Shown one piece after another: positions 29,979 through 41,975 of a stretch of 64,000 nt of DNA. Position numbers and translations under genes: made by a program. The DNA comes from Larimichthys crocea (Eukaryota; Chordata; Actinopteri; Sciaenidae), in NCBI RefSeq assembly GCF_000972845.2, contig NC_040029.1:1-64000 (forward strand), given 5' to 3'. Under the pieces are notes generated by a model. That model saw only the letters and a list, made by a program, of their open reading frames with translations, was not told the DNA's origin and did not search any database. Positions within the stretch are counted from its first letter, which is position 1, and each line of letters starts with the position of its first letter.

Positions 29979-32900
29979 GTGAGGACGGACAACCCCCTGT
30001 GTTGCCAAAATGTGTTTTGTCGTGTTTTGAACCTGAAAAGCGCCGTGTCATGTCTTCTCTGCAGCCGCAGCACGGGTTAAATTTAGATCTCTCGGTCCGC
30101 CGGCCTTCAGAAGGCAGCGCACGGACTGGACGTCGCAGCGGAGCTGCTGAGTCACCGAGGGGAGGTGGTGACTCAGCAGCTGCCCTTGTTGACCCCCATA
30201 CCGCCACGACTCCACACACTCTGCTTTAGTCTTTTATTAGACGCTGGATGTTGATTTGTGGCACCCTGAGGGAGACGTGCGGCGGTTTATTTCTGTGTTC
30301 TCTGTGGTCGTAAATAGAGACAACGTCCTGGAAAATGCCCCATTTTTAAGACGCAGTGTTCATAAACTGATAAACTCTGTGACTGCAGTCTGGTGTTACA
30401 GCTGCACCGCCTGCAGGGCACGGAGGAAGCTCGGACTGTGTCGACCTCACCCAAGTCTCCACGACTGAGACAACACACAGCCAGGGACGAGAGTGTGTCT
30501 TGCTCCGAGGGTGGTGTTGACACAGCCTCCGTCGTGTCGGGCTGCAGACAGAGCTCCACTGTTTACAGTGTGGAGGCTTTTGTGGCAGCTCGCCGCGACT
30601 CTTGTGTTTTTACACGATCTCCTCGCACGTGAATCGGCCCCTGTCGTCTCTCTTTGTCACGCTTGTGTCAGCTGTCCTAACCCCCCTTTTTGTTTCCTTT
30701 CCTGCGAGCTCATAACCGTCCCCGCACCTCGATGAAGTCTGCAGGTCAGACCTGTATTTACTGTCGAATGAGGGAGTGAGATTGTGTCCAAAACAACAGA
30801 AGCAGAGTGTTTATTAACGCTGATTTTGTGCCGCTCACGGTCCAACGTTCAGCTCTGAAGACGGTAAACGTTCACGACGTTTTGTGTCAGAGTCCAGTTT
30901 GCCTCCGGTGTTTTCACAAAGCAGATGTGAGGGTGTGTCGGACTTTTTTTTTGCAGGATCCTGCTCGTTTCTGTTCACCTGCTCGCTCGTCTGGTTGTAT
31001 ATCTGTCACAGAGCGAGGTCGGCGTGAGATATGAGAGAGCAGAGCGGAGCGGTGATATTAATCAGGGCTTTCATCACGTCCTCGTGCCTCCGCGGGTGGA
31101 ATTTCAGCCAGCGCTGGTACAATTCGTCTTCTGGATCACCGCCAGCGACGGTTTCAAAGTAGAAAAGAGGGAAAACACACACACACACACACTTCCAGTA
31201 TACTTTCCACCTGTCGTGTGTGTGTGTGTCTTATCCACACAACAACCTGCAGAGAAATATGACTTTGCAAACAGGCCGCAGGGAGTTGAAGTGCGAGTTG
31301 TTTTGCTGCAGAAAAATCGAGTGTAATAATGTCGCCAAGCAACGCAGGCGAGCTCTCACAGGCGAGTTCATGATTCGTAAAAGTCAGAGATGAGTCATAA
31401 CCGAGCTGCAACACAGAGCGAGCTGATAATCTTTAATCGATAAAGCTGCCTCCTTCTGATCAATACACACTGTGTATTGATCCAGAGACAGCTGATGAAG
31501 CTCGTCTGACTTCCTGCAGCTCTCAGCTGCCAGATTTCTGTCAGCAGCTGACGGATTAACCTGTTTTTACGAGCTTAATCTTTCACATGTCGATAATAAA
31601 CAGCCCGTCAAGCTTTGACTCGTCACTTTATGATTTAAAACTGACACGCCCCGTCCAAAACTTTTACAAGACGGAGAAAGTCCCCGACGGCAAAGATGAA
31701 ATCTAGACAAAGGAGAGTTTGGAAAGGAGCTGAGACATTTACCACGAGGTCTGCTCAGTGTGCAGCTCTTTACAAATAGAAATAAATCAATTAAATTCAT
31801 ATTTAAAGACAGAGTTTTATCACCGCCTGACACCAAACCTATCGCGACTTTCAGGACTTGGTACTGAAAATAGAAAATGTGTCTCGTCTGTGACTTTCAT
31901 GAGTAATTTAAGACAAACAATTAAATCCGTTAACTGAGATTAATCAATTAATCCTAAAGATATTTTGAAGTTTATGTGCAAACATCAGGTTCTAGAAGTT
32001 ACTTGGGACTTGGTTTATTATGAATACGACTTCATGCTGCCCTGACCTGATTATATGTTCCATATGTTCAAACTTTCTTTAACCTGCACAAAGCTTCGAA
32101 GGCAAAGTTTCAGTTTTAAAAAATCGAAATTTCGAGAAAGGAAAAAGTCAGAATTGTGAGATAAAATGTCAGTTTATGGGATTAAAAAGAAAGAATCATG
32201 AAAGAAGTCAAAGTTACCAGTGTCGTGCAAACTAACTGACTGTTTGTTTAAGTTTATTTATTTTATTTACTGGCGTGAACAGACTTCCATACGTCTCGCC
32301 CGTGAAGGAAAATCCTTTCAGTCCTGTTGCACGCGCTCAGTCGCTCTTTACAAACTCAGCGAGGCGGCAATAAAACAAAGTGACGAGTCAAACACGGAGA
32401 AGAAAAAGTTTTGACATGAGTCTTAAATTAAAGATCTTGTTTTGTGTCAGCTCGTTACCTTGAACAGGTGATATTTCATTTAAGGCGTCAGTTTGTGTTT
32501 TAACGCCTCGTCACTCCACGAGGAGCTCATCAGTCTGTCATCGAATCAGCTTTACCGTCACTCCTCCTTCTCTGTCACGCCGTCGTAGCGCTCTCACGCC
32601 ACAAGGTGGCACTCTCCCCCCGCTCTTCAACCCTCCTCCTCCTCCTCTGGGGTCGACTGTTATTTATGTAACGTCACTGACCTACAACGTGCCTGGCAGC
32701 TGAGTGGAAATGCCCTTCATGCACGCAACGAGTGAATCACAGACAAATGAACGTGTGTGTGTGTAATAAGTGCTTCTGTCTTTTTTTAGTGTGTTTCTAA
32801 TGATTCATTCTTCCCACGAACACGTGTCAGACTATCAGCCATAAGCTGCTTTTATTTATAGAGTTTAACTTTGCCGTCAGACGTCGGGAGGTCAGATCAT

Positions 32901-35900
32901 CTCTAGGAAACGCTCGTGTGTTGTTTTTGCTGATTTATTGAATCTCTCTACTCGCTTTCTCAAGCTCAAACTTGCCGTTTTGATCATTTCACTCATGTTT
33001 TCTGGCTCGAATATCAAACGTTCTCTTGTTCCGGCTCTTCAGTAACGAGGATTTGATGCTTTTCTGTTGTTATGATCTGATTTTAAAGACCTCCGGTCTG
33101 TGTCGCCTGATTGTGCTGAAGAGGGCACGTTATTGAAAGCAGAAGATCGAGGAACGCTCTCAGGGTTTCTCTGTGAAATCAATCTGATGAATCGACTGCT
33201 GCATCCCGATCATCCTCCAGCTCGGTCTGAAACTCTCAGGGTGTCACGCTTGCTCTCCGTGATGCCGTCGGCTGCACAGATTCCTGCAGAGAGTCACACA
33301 GAGGACGTCGTATGTGTCGGTGCATGTCTGCGCGGCTGTTTACGAGCTCCTGTCAGCGCGGTGTGTGCTCGCATGTGAAATATTACATGTTTACAGTCGA
33401 GTTTTTGGAACCTTCGTCGCTTCAGGCTGAAGCAGAAGCAACGTTTCTGGTTTGAACTGGCTGCTCCGACACCTGTGCTGTTATTTTCTTTCGCGCTCTG
33501 TCATTTCCCCTTTCGGATGGCTTCGGCCTCGGGCTGCAACAGTCGCATTAAACCTCATATTTCACATCCTATAATCGAACCTCCTGGTACCAAAAACACT
33601 GCGAGGAAGCAGCGTGGAGGAGCCCCCCGTGTAATTTCATACGAGTGGATTCCACACGAGGCTTCAAATTTACTAAAAGAGCTTCACAACAAGTTTCTGC
33701 TTATTTAGGAACAAAAGTTTCTGTCGTTTCCAGGCTTAAACGTCGGTAGACTGGACGGAAACGTGACGCTTTGTTCAGCGGGGCGTCGAGCTTGAAAAAA
33801 CAGTTCCCACAACCCAAATATTTTGCCCTCCTTCCCAGGCCTTCTCGAGCTCATACCTGTTGACGGAAAACATTGACTTCCTGGTAAAGGGCGGACTTTA
33901 CGGTAAAGAACTGTGGCAATAAGTCAGCTGTTTGTTTTGTCTCGGAGTTCCCGCTGTTAAAACACATTCGCATCACGGCGTGAAGGCTCAAGTGAGGCCC
34001 GCTCGGCTCGTGGGAAGAACCCCGCGATAGAGCAACACCGTGCAGATCCATGTGGGTCGACCCCCGTGACGTAACACTGTATCATATTCATCTATCTATC
34101 CAGAAATGCTTTGCGTACGTTAGTAAAGAGGCTCTTTGGCCGGTTTGTGGAGAGAAATGGAAGCAGCAGGAGTCGAGATATGTGTTGATATTCGACAGAT
34201 TTTGTGTAATCCTTTTAATCCTCGAACATTCTGCCAATTGGAAAACCTGAGCTTCTCCATTTCTCTGCCTTCTCCGTCGTCGTCGACGATCCTCGAATCT
34301 AGCCGAGGATGTGCCGCTTTGCTTGTTTGTGTTACGTGAGCTCCGTTATTTTTATCTGGACGAGGAATGCGTGAGCTCGCTGAAAGTTAACCCGTCCGTC
34401 CGTCCGTCACAAGAACAAGGCCTGTCTGCAGTGTCATTACGCCTCCCTCCTCCTCCTCTGTCAGCCTCTCTTTCGTGGCCCATATGGCACAGAGGCTTGT
34501 TACGTAAGGCGTTGCGTGCCCGGCAGAGAGCGATTCACTTGCGCCTCACCGAGCCGCTGAACAGCCCTGAAGCTACTCGATGCAACGACAGAGAGATGTT
34601 TGAGTTTCGGGGCGTTGCTGCTCTTTGTTTACTCTACGTTCGGGCGTAGAAGGATGGAGATGGAGATCAACCACGCATTGCAAACAACCACAAGCAGCGT
34701 GCCACCTTTTAGATAACGTAGAATTTATTGATCTGATCTCAACAACGCTTCCTTTGCCAGGGTTGATCTCGCTTCTTCCTCTGTGTAAATGCCACCGCTC
34801 ATAGCCTCTGAAACCGGATTGTGCCGGTTAGAAAACACTAACACACACACACACACACACACACAAGCTCCCGACTGCTTCAGGACAAGTGATGCGGAAG
34901 AAGGCGGACGCAGTTTGATGCCTCTGAAACGAGCTGGTAGCTTCCAGCCGTGTTGTGGTTACTTAAATGTTTTGTTTTGTCCTTCGACTTACAGTCCCGG
35001 CGGCAGAGTTTGGACCACACACGCTGCAGTCGCACAATAAAGCGAGGCGGAAACGTTACTTACACTCGGCTGGGCGCTTTTGTGAGCGAGGACGGCGGAT
35101 AAAAAGGAAAGGAGACACACGGGAGATGATTTCTAGTGTGTTCAGACCTCACGTCAAACTCGTGCTCCCACAGTCCGACTGTAACTCTCTCCTCTCCGGT
35201 ATCAACAAAAGAACGCAGACGACATCACGTCTCACTGATTTTTAGCTTCCCTTCGTTCGTTTCAAGATTTTACTGATCACTTTTAAAGCCCGGCAGGGTC
35301 TGGCCTAACCCTGGCGCCGCAACGCTGTTCTGGTCCGTCCTGGACGCGACTTCAAACCCCACCGGGTTCGTTTCAGAAGCGTTTATCCCACCAGACTTTG
35401 TTTACTTGCTCATATTTGTTCATTCTCCTGGTTTTTGTGCTTTCTACATGTGTAAATATGCTACGTAGGCTGACGTGGGCTGCTCGCGACATCAGTGGGG
35501 TTTGAAACATTGACTAGATTTGACTAGAGCGTCCGCAACAGGTGGATTTTCGGAGTTAGATCCTCACGGAGTCCATCAGGACCCCTCGACTCTGGAATGA
35601 CCCGCCCGAGGAGACGAGGCTTTTATTCTTTTTATCCTTCCACCTCTTTACATTTTATTGTTATTTAATGGCGTCTGTAGCTGTAGTCTTACAATATAAA
35701 ACAAGGTTTCTTATCTCAAACATTCAGATTTTGGATTTAAAGATCGGTGTCACTCTTTGTTTTGCAGTCAAACTTTTATATTTTTAACTACTTTTTAAAA
35801 TTCCTCCACATCATCGACTTCATGCGAGGCGACGCCGCCACACCTTCCCTCTTCTGTTTAGCCGGCGAGTGTCCGTGCAAGACGGTGAAGAAGCCATCGC

Positions 35901-38639
35901 CATGACGTGGAGTCAAAACGAGCTCTGCTTGTTCATTGTTTCAGGCGCCGTTTGGCACCTCCGAGCCAACGCAGAAGCCAGATTTTAATTTGGCGGTGAA
36001 GTCACTTAAAGTTTAGCTCGTCCACGAGCAGCCTGTGAAGGCTTGAACACAGCGGTTAGGTAATATGTGGGTCACATGCAACGTACACAAGCTTTAGATA
36101 AATGCAGATATATAATGGATGACGGCATCCTTCCCCGTCTGTGATGTTATTGGCCTAGGCGAGTCGTGCTGCGCCACCTGCGATTGGCTGAACTCGTCTC
36201 CAGCGTCGCACCCCCTCGGACGAGTTTCCTGCCTTTTGTTCGGGGCGGGCATGCGTACAGCGACCCTGAAAGCTGAAAGTACACGATGTACAGATGTACA
36301 GCACGCGAGAGTTCTGCTGATGATGAATAAAGTTTAAAACACGTAATAAACGCGGATGAACTTGACGCTTTGTCACCCAGCGTCTCGCTCTGCGCGCTCT
36401 TGTTCGTGGCCTTCGACTGTCTCTTACAGTTAAGAGAAGAAAAGAACATGTGACCTCCGCCTAATGAGGTTAATAATGTCACCGCCCAATCCCACCAGCG
36501 AACTCTCCTCTCCTTTGTCCTCGGCAGTTCTGTCGAGCTCGCCGTCTTGTTTTCGCTCGGGCTGAACTGGCGTGGCGCTCCACGTGAGTGTGCATGCACT
36601 GATGTGGAGCGACAGGACGGGGTGTGCCACGTAGGGGAGGGTTGTCTTCACTTATAGAAGTGGAGGTCTGGGTACCACTCCTCTGCGAGAGGATGCTGCA
36701 ACCAGGAAGGATGGAGGCCGAAGGGAGTGGCTTGCAAAAGCGCGAACGGGGTGTGTGGTCCAAAGCGGCTCATCCGATTGGACGGATCTCCGTAATCTCT
36801 GTTGACAGTTTATATAACAACAGAAGGAGGAGGTGACGCGATCGCGGCCGACCCTCCTATCTCCACCTCCCTGCGATGGAGGCTTAGCGAGGGTCTCGAC
36901 ACACACTCCCATCCCCGTCCTGCACACTTCACCCTGCTCCTCATTGTTGTTCAGGGTTCCCCCCTCGATGTGAAGCTCCCCGCTGCCAGAAGGAGCCGAG
37001 GGGGTTGCGGGGCCAAAGGGCGCAAGGGTCAGGAGCACGGAGGAGGTGGTGTTTGTTTTAGGGTTGAGTTAGAGAGCGTTAATGAGGGAGAAGGCGCTGC
37101 CCGGTGCAGGAGGAGCGCAGGGCAGGAAGTCCATGGCCGTGAAGCTTTTCTTCTGGGAGCTGGAGAAGCATCTGAAGAGGTAACGATGGCTGTAGTGTTG
37201 TCACGTCGTGAGAGGGGTCGGGGGGTCAGCGCAGAGGGCGCGGGCGCCAACGGGGGCTTTGTGTCGATGTCTAATCGTTAGCGGTGTTGTCGTTGGATTG
37301 AATGTTGTTGAAAAAGTGAAAGAACATCCTGCAGGGAACTTTTTTTAAAAAATCTCACACGCCTCTACCTGCATCGAGGGACGTCGCCTCAGGATGCACG
37401 AAGTCGGAGCGCTCAGCCGCCCTGAGGAGCTGTGAAGGAGTCCGAGGACACGGTGTTCTCACTTCATGTTCTGCTCGACTGTGCACATGAAAGCTCACAT
37501 GCAATGTAACACGGATTCACATGGAGGGAACCGACTTCAACTCTTTTATTTTAAATATTTTACTTTGACATTTCTACACAAATATCTCAGTTTCCAAACC
37601 AGCTCGTTCTTGATTTATTTGTTGTTTTGCATCATCGCGCCTTCCCGACTTTAAAACCACGCGCACATCACGCATGGCAAATGTAACGTGACGTAATGAC
37701 GGGCAGAGACGTCTTTGCGTACATTTTTTTTGTACATTTGTACTTTCGCCACATCTAGTCCGATCCACATTCGATCCAAACTCTGCAAACTCTTAGTCTG
37801 ACCTCCCGTCGACGAGCCGCGCTTCAGTTTCAGCGCTCATCGTTTAAGGAGAAGTCACCGCAGACGTTACGTTCCACTTCTCTAAAAAAATCAGCTCCGG
37901 CTCGTCAAAGTTCCCATGACGGACTCGACGAGGAAGTAACGACACAGAGACGTGACTCAGATTTCTAACAGCGGGAGCTGCTTAAAAGCAGGACAGAGAT
38001 CCCGATGTGTTTGTGTCGGGTCAAAGTCAAAGAAAGGTGCGACTGAGCGGCAGGTAAAGGTCAGAGGAGAGTGAAGCTCACACTTTAACCTGCTTCCTCT
38101 TCTTTGTGTGACGACATCAGCACACACCTGAACTGAGTTTACTATCATAGAAATATTCACAAAGACGATTTTTTTATTAGTTTATGTCAGATTTGCTTTT
38201 AACTGACCGACTGTTTGAGCTCTGCGTGACATATTTAGACGTTTTAAACACTATTTTGACCAAATCGGTCAATGAAATACATGAATGTGACTGAATGAAT
38301 CAGATTGAATCGGGTCGTTGAACGTTCTCTGGTTTCAGCCTCTTAAATTTTGAGGATTCTCTCTCTCTCTTTTTTTTATTTTTATAGCTAAAAGTCAGAA
38401 CTGAAACTAAACCGATTAATCAATGAGAAAAACCACGATGCTCTCTTTTTAATAATCGATCGATCGTTGCCTTTAAACGTCACAAACACCCCAAAATAAT
38501 CAGTTAAAGTTATTTTAAAATGAGTAAAGCAGCTTATATATATATATATTTGAGTGTGTGGATGTTTGTCCGGGAGTCGAGCACAGTGTGTTCTCATGTC
38601 AAACTTTGAGTCTGGATGTTTATTTGCTCTGATGTGACA

Positions 38640-38691
<52 letters not shown>

Positions 38692-41600
38692 GTGCACACC
38701 TTTACCACCGACAGGTGGAGGCATTGCTCCACCTGTCTCCCCGTCCTCTCCGCCTCGCACCTCGTCTCGTGTTCAGCTCTGAGCTCGGCTCTTCGCACGC
38801 ACGCCTTTTTATACCCCGCCGCGCCGCCGCAGTGCCCTCCCCCTTCTGCATATATTATGCTAATGAGCTCTGCCTCTCGGCCAATCAGCGCGCCGCTGCC
38901 GCTGTTTTCCCGGAGAGAGGGAGAGCCGCGGTTTGCGGGATCCGCAGCCCGCCGCTTCAGTCTTTGTGTGCCCGGGCTGCGAGGCGGAGGAGAGCGGAGA
39001 GCAGGAGCAGAGCCTCCCCGACGTCCGTGAGCATTCAACACCGACCGACACCGACGATGCGCCGCTTCTCTCCGGTCGTCCCGCCGGGTGTCTGACGCAC
39101 CGGGTAGCATGAACTCCCAGTGTTACACGGTGGCGATGGATCTTGGCGTTTGTCAGCTGAGGAATTTCTCCATCTCGTTTCTGTCCTCCGTGCTCGGCAA
39201 GGAGAGCGTGCGGGTCGACAATAGGTAAAAAAAAAAAAAAAATTTAAATGCGTGAGTGTGTGCGGGGTAAAGCGTCTTTATGTGTCATTCAGTGTTACAT
39301 CATGTGTGTGTGTGTGTTGCAGCTCCTCCGGTGCCAGTGTGGTGGCCATCGACAACAAGATAGAACAAGCTATGGTGAGTTATGTAATTCTGGATGCTTT
39401 TATTTTGAAATCCTGCGCCGCCTAGAATGAATGAAATCGGTGCTTTTATTGTGTTTTTTTTTGTTTTGTTGCACCTGCAGCAGCAGCAGCTTCCTGCCCT
39501 GTCACGATTTGGCAGCCTCAGGTTCACACGCTATCCCCTCTCTCTCTCTCTCATGCATATACATACTCTCTCACTCTTTCTCACCCTCCTCACCCGCTCT
39601 CCTCCCTCCTCTCCCTCCTGTCCCGTGTTGCTAGGCAAGCAGCAGCCTCCCCGCTGCTCGGTATAAATAACTCAGCCGGTGATAGGCTCCTCCCAACCCG
39701 GTGCAGGAACATTTTGTTCCCTCGCTGCTGCTGAACCAGGGCAGGGAGGAGGAGGAGGTGGAGGAGGAGGTGGAGGAGGGTCCACAGAGGAGGAGGATGC
39801 TCTGATTATCAAAGCCTCACAGCTCAGGCATCATCGTGGGAACGCACCAGAAAGATTATATATAAAAATCCACCTTTTCTTTTTTGTTTTTTTAGCGGTG
39901 ACGTGCCACATTTTCCCCTCTATCATCAGCCTGAGTCACATTCTCCTGTTTTATTTTGACACCAGCAGGAAGTCTGGACTCTTTATATATAAATATATAA
40001 ACATGGATGACACGAAATATTTATAGCAAGAGAAAGGAAGCTCCAACAAACAACGACTTTGTCTGACTTAAAGACGATAAAACACTTTCAGGAGGCGTAA
40101 CTACGTGACAGTGAAGTCGTTTTTATTAATTTATGTTGTAAATATTAAACAGAAAAGCAGCGAGATGTCCGATTCTGCCTCTTCCACCTCCTAAATATCT
40201 GTAAAGACGATAATCAGTGGCTGAATGACGCCTGGTTGCTTAAACAAGCCACGTTTTTGCTATTGTAGACACAAAAAACAGTTTGTTTCCAGCCCTGCTT
40301 TGTCTCTTCAATAGAAGAAGTAAACATTTTAAAAAGGGGACTATTTTATGCTGTGGATGAAGCCTGGTTGCTCAAACAAGCCACCTATAACGACAATCAA
40401 AGCGTCCACGCTCTTAATCCTGCATAACTTTAAGCCTTAATATAATGTGAACAGGTGAGTTGTATATAAATTCACCCTCAGTACAGTTGTCATGAACGGG
40501 GAAATTAGCTACAGAGACCAAAACTGTTTTTTGTACCAGGCTGTAAACATGTTTATTTCTGCTGTGAAACATGGGGACTTATGGAGACTTTCTGGTGGCT
40601 TCACTTCACATCCACGGAGGTTGCTGCTTCTCGTTTTTGATGTTTTTTTTGGCGCTTAAAGGAGATAAAACAGAAGTACAGACACATCAAGAAGCGTTAA
40701 CGACTGGACAATAAAGTGTTTTTTTATAAATATAAGTTTAAAATATGAAACAGAAAAGCAGTGAATCCTCACAGCTGAGAAGCTGGAACCACAGGATGTT
40801 AGTCATTCATTTTCTGTTGGATTAATCGATAAGAATTTGTTTTAATCATCAAAATATGGAAAGAAAAAGGAAAAAGTCTGAATTTCTGAAGCTAAAAATG
40901 AGAGAGAAGTTTAAATATTTAGCATTTCTGCTCTGAAACAATCGATTATCAAAATAAAAACGATAAAAATGTATTTTTGCTGTGAAGTTGGACATTTGAA
41001 CATGGGGACTTATGGAGACTGACTCACTTCTGGAGCCAGCCTCAAGTGGACGTTTGAGGAACTGCTGTTTTTTTTTTGGCGGCTTCACTTCACACGGACA
41101 CGGAGGTTGCCGCTTGCTGTGATTTGATAATTCAGTCACATTTAGTGTCTCGTCTTTTTATTATTATCTTTAGCTATAATTTCCCTCAAATTTCAGGGAA
41201 AGCTTCCTGGAAAGAAGTTTTATATTAATTGTCTTGGAAATAGAAATTTACTTGAGGAGGTTATATTTATTTAAACTTCAGTATTTTCCTTTAATTGGTA
41301 CCAAATTTTTACCAACGAGGAGACTTTTTTAAAAATTATATTTTCCAAGTCTCCTCGTTGGTAAAAATCACCGTTAAAGTCTGTGAGATAAAGTCTTGTG
41401 CCACATATTTTGATTTTACAACATGCACATGAAAACTTGGTTGCTGCTTCTTGTTTTTGGTGCTTAAAGGAGATAAAACGGAAGTACAGACACATCAAGA
41501 AGCGTAACGACTGGACAATAAAGTGTTTTTTATAAGTATAAGTTTAAAATATGAAACAGAAAAGCAGCAGATCTTCACGTTTGTGAAGCTGGAACAGGAT

Positions 41601-41975
41601 GGAAAGAGTTTCTGCTTCAGTTAATCAGCTGACTGCAGATTTAATCGTGCGATTGTCTGACCCTCTTTGTCTCTCTCTGTCCGTCCTCAGGACCTGGTGA
41701 AGAGCCACCTGATGTACGCCGTGCGCGAGGAGGTGGAGGTGCTGAAGGAGCAGATCAAGGAGCTTATCGAGCGCAACACTCAGCTGGAGCAGGAGAACAA
41801 CCTGCTGAAGAACCTGGCCAGCCCCGAGCAGATGGCTCAGTTCCAGGCTCAGGTCCAGACCGGCACCTCGCCGACCGGCGCCTCCCAGCCTCCTCTGGTG
41901 CCGCCGCAGCCGTCGACGACGACGGGGACGACGCAGGCCCTCCCCTCCACACAGAGCTCCGGTACGTCCGCGTAA
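28306..41975 (+). CDS. tsc22d1: TSC22 domain family protein 1, long isoform (spliced)
   Basis: Exons are 28306-29978, 39323-39374 and 41691-41975, with GT/AG borders and phases that join (AG|C, then ATG|GAC). They give 669 residues; human long TSC22D1 is about 1070, so the disordered middle is shorter. Visible parts are [12 protein letters not shown] with [19 protein letters not shown] (residues 61-105), a His-rich stretch (165-174), SRFRVVKLD with [13 protein letters not shown] (272-300), Pro/Gln-rich sequence, then [17 protein letters not shown] and the TSC-box leucine zipper. TSC22 proteins dimerise through this zipper and act in TGF-beta signalling and transcription control. The short-isoform first exon and the 13q14-type neighbours separate it from tsc22d2 and tsc22d3. 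Confidence 0.95.
29979..37132 (+). other. tsc22d1 intron 1, first part
   Basis: No coding exon with family similarity found. It holds CA/GT microsatellites (31178-31191, 31216-31230, 34841-34864) and a decayed L2-like LINE (35130-35660). The rest is unique-looking sequence that may contain enhancers, but nothing can be assigned by eye. Confidence 0.6.
35130..35660 (+). mobile_element. Ancient L2-like LINE remnant
   Basis: Reads [20 protein letters not shown], then PCK-like pieces around TTTTAAAGCCCGGCAGGGTC, and at the end [12 protein letters not shown]. The order matches the C-terminal part of L2 ORF2. Many frameshifts mean an old insertion in the tsc22d1 intron. Confidence 0.65.
37133..37179 (+). 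CDS. tsc22d1: Candidate third alternative first exon of tsc22d1
   Basis: ATG in a good context (AGTCCATGGCC) opens [15 protein letters not shown] and ends AAGAG|GTAACG. The exon stops after AG of a split codon, the same phase as both known first exons, so splicing to 39323 would give S followed by [12 protein letters not shown] and a 127-residue TSC-box protein. The surrounding DNA is GC-rich and promoter-like. I do not recall this peptide from a described isoform, so the call rests on phase, start context and donor only. Confidence 0.42.
37180..38805 (+). other. tsc22d1 intron sequence before the internal promoter
   Basis: No exon recognised. Ends with a long GT microsatellite at 38644-38690, about 115 bp before the TATA-like element of the short isoform. 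Confidence 0.6.
38644..38690. repeat. GT microsatellite near the short-isoform promoter
   Basis: About 23 uninterrupted TG units. On the minus strand it produces an artificial open frame of Thr-His repeats. Confidence 0.95.
38806..38886 (+). promoter_or_regulatory. tsc22d1: Internal tsc22d1 promoter (short isoform)
   Basis: A TATA-like TTTTTATA (38806-38813), an octamer-like ATGCTAAT (38857-38864) and a CCAAT box in GGCCAATCAGCG (38879-38890) lie in GC-rich DNA 220-300 bp before the short-isoform ATG. The exact start site is unclear, because the TATA-like element is upstream of the CCAAT box. Confidence 0.6.
39109..39224 (+). CDS. tsc22d1: tsc22d1 short-isoform first exon
   Basis: Encodes [20 protein letters not shown] followed by [18 protein letters not shown], then donor AATAG|GTAAAA. 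It closely follows the known short TSC22D1 start ([21 protein letters not shown] type). Joined to 39323-39374 and 41691-41975 it gives 150 residues (human 144). The leader segment is the feature that identifies tsc22d1 among its paralogues; GILZ/TSC22D3 has a related but different start. Confidence 0.95.
39323..39374 (+). CDS. tsc22d1: tsc22d1 shared exon ([17 protein letters not shown])
   Basis: 52 nt, acceptor TTGCAG, donor GCTATG|GTGAGT. It supplies the invariant stretch before the TSC box and is used by all isoforms. It is preceded by a short GT run that extends the acceptor region. Confidence 0.97.
40358..40590 (+). repeat. Dispersed repeat A, copy 2
   Basis: GCCTGGTTGCTCAAACAAGC through TTTCTGCTGTGAAACATGGG and ACTTATGGAGACTT, then continues into another repeat block instead of the usual A end. 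Confidence 0.85.
40598..40975 (+). repeat. Repeat block B, inverted copy at 50235-50640
   Basis: Contains CACGGAGGTTGCTGCTTCTC, AAAGGAGATAAAACAGAAGT and GGATTAATCGATAAGAATTT. The reverse complement runs along 50640-50235. A partial third copy is at 41440-41600. Confidence 0.85.
41001..41440 (+). repeat. Composite repeat, direct copy at 51161-51515
   Basis: Starts with the A-family end (GGGGACTTATGGAGACTGAC) and continues through CTTCCTGGAAAGAAG, AGTATTTTCCTTTAATTGG and GTCTGTGAGATAAAGTCTTG. The same order occurs at 51161-51515, with an internal difference at the hairpin. Confidence 0.88.
41305..41368. repeat. Perfect 22-bp inverted repeat, 20-nt loop
   Basis: Arms are 41305-41326 and 41347-41368 (core ACCAACGAGGAGACTT / AAGTCTCCTCGTTGGT). 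The related block near 51420-51450 has only the right arm. Confidence 0.95.
41691..41975 (+). CDS. tsc22d1: tsc22d1 terminal exon: TSC box and leucine zipper
   Basis: Acceptor TCCTCAG|GACCTG. Encodes [20 protein letters not shown], then [20 protein letters not shown], the TSC box and leucine zipper that mediates homo- and heterodimerisation among TSC22 proteins. A Pro/Thr-rich tail follows, ending GTSA before TAA at 41973-41975. The core is nearly identical to mammalian TSC22D1, while the tail is divergent. Confidence 0.98.
   Translation, partial: DLVKSHLMYAVREEVEVLKEQIKELIERNTQLEQENNLLKNLASPEQMAQFQAQVQTGTSPTGASQPPLVPPQPSTTTGTTQALPSTQSSGTSA

Larger units (their letters stand above)
39375..41690 (+). 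other. tsc22d1 last intron
   Basis: Mostly dispersed repeats: family A pieces (40358-40590, 41001-41079), the 40598-40975 block and the 41004-41440 block, both repeated in the desert downstream. A 22-bp hairpin lies at 41305-41368. No other exon was seen. Confidence 0.75.

Noticed and set aside
36802..37281. 159-codon plus frame
   Set aside because: No domain. It overlaps the candidate first exon in a different frame and looks like chance openness of GC-rich DNA.
38388..39110. 240-codon minus-strand frame
   Set aside because: Extended by the GT microsatellite (Thr-His repeats) and lies opposite the tsc22d1 promoter and first exon. No family resemblance.
28306..41975. Identification as tsc22d2 or tsc22d3
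   Set aside because: The short first exon has the TSC22D1-specific [18 protein letters not shown] start, the long exon matches TSC22D1 blocks, and neighbours are human 13q14.11 genes.
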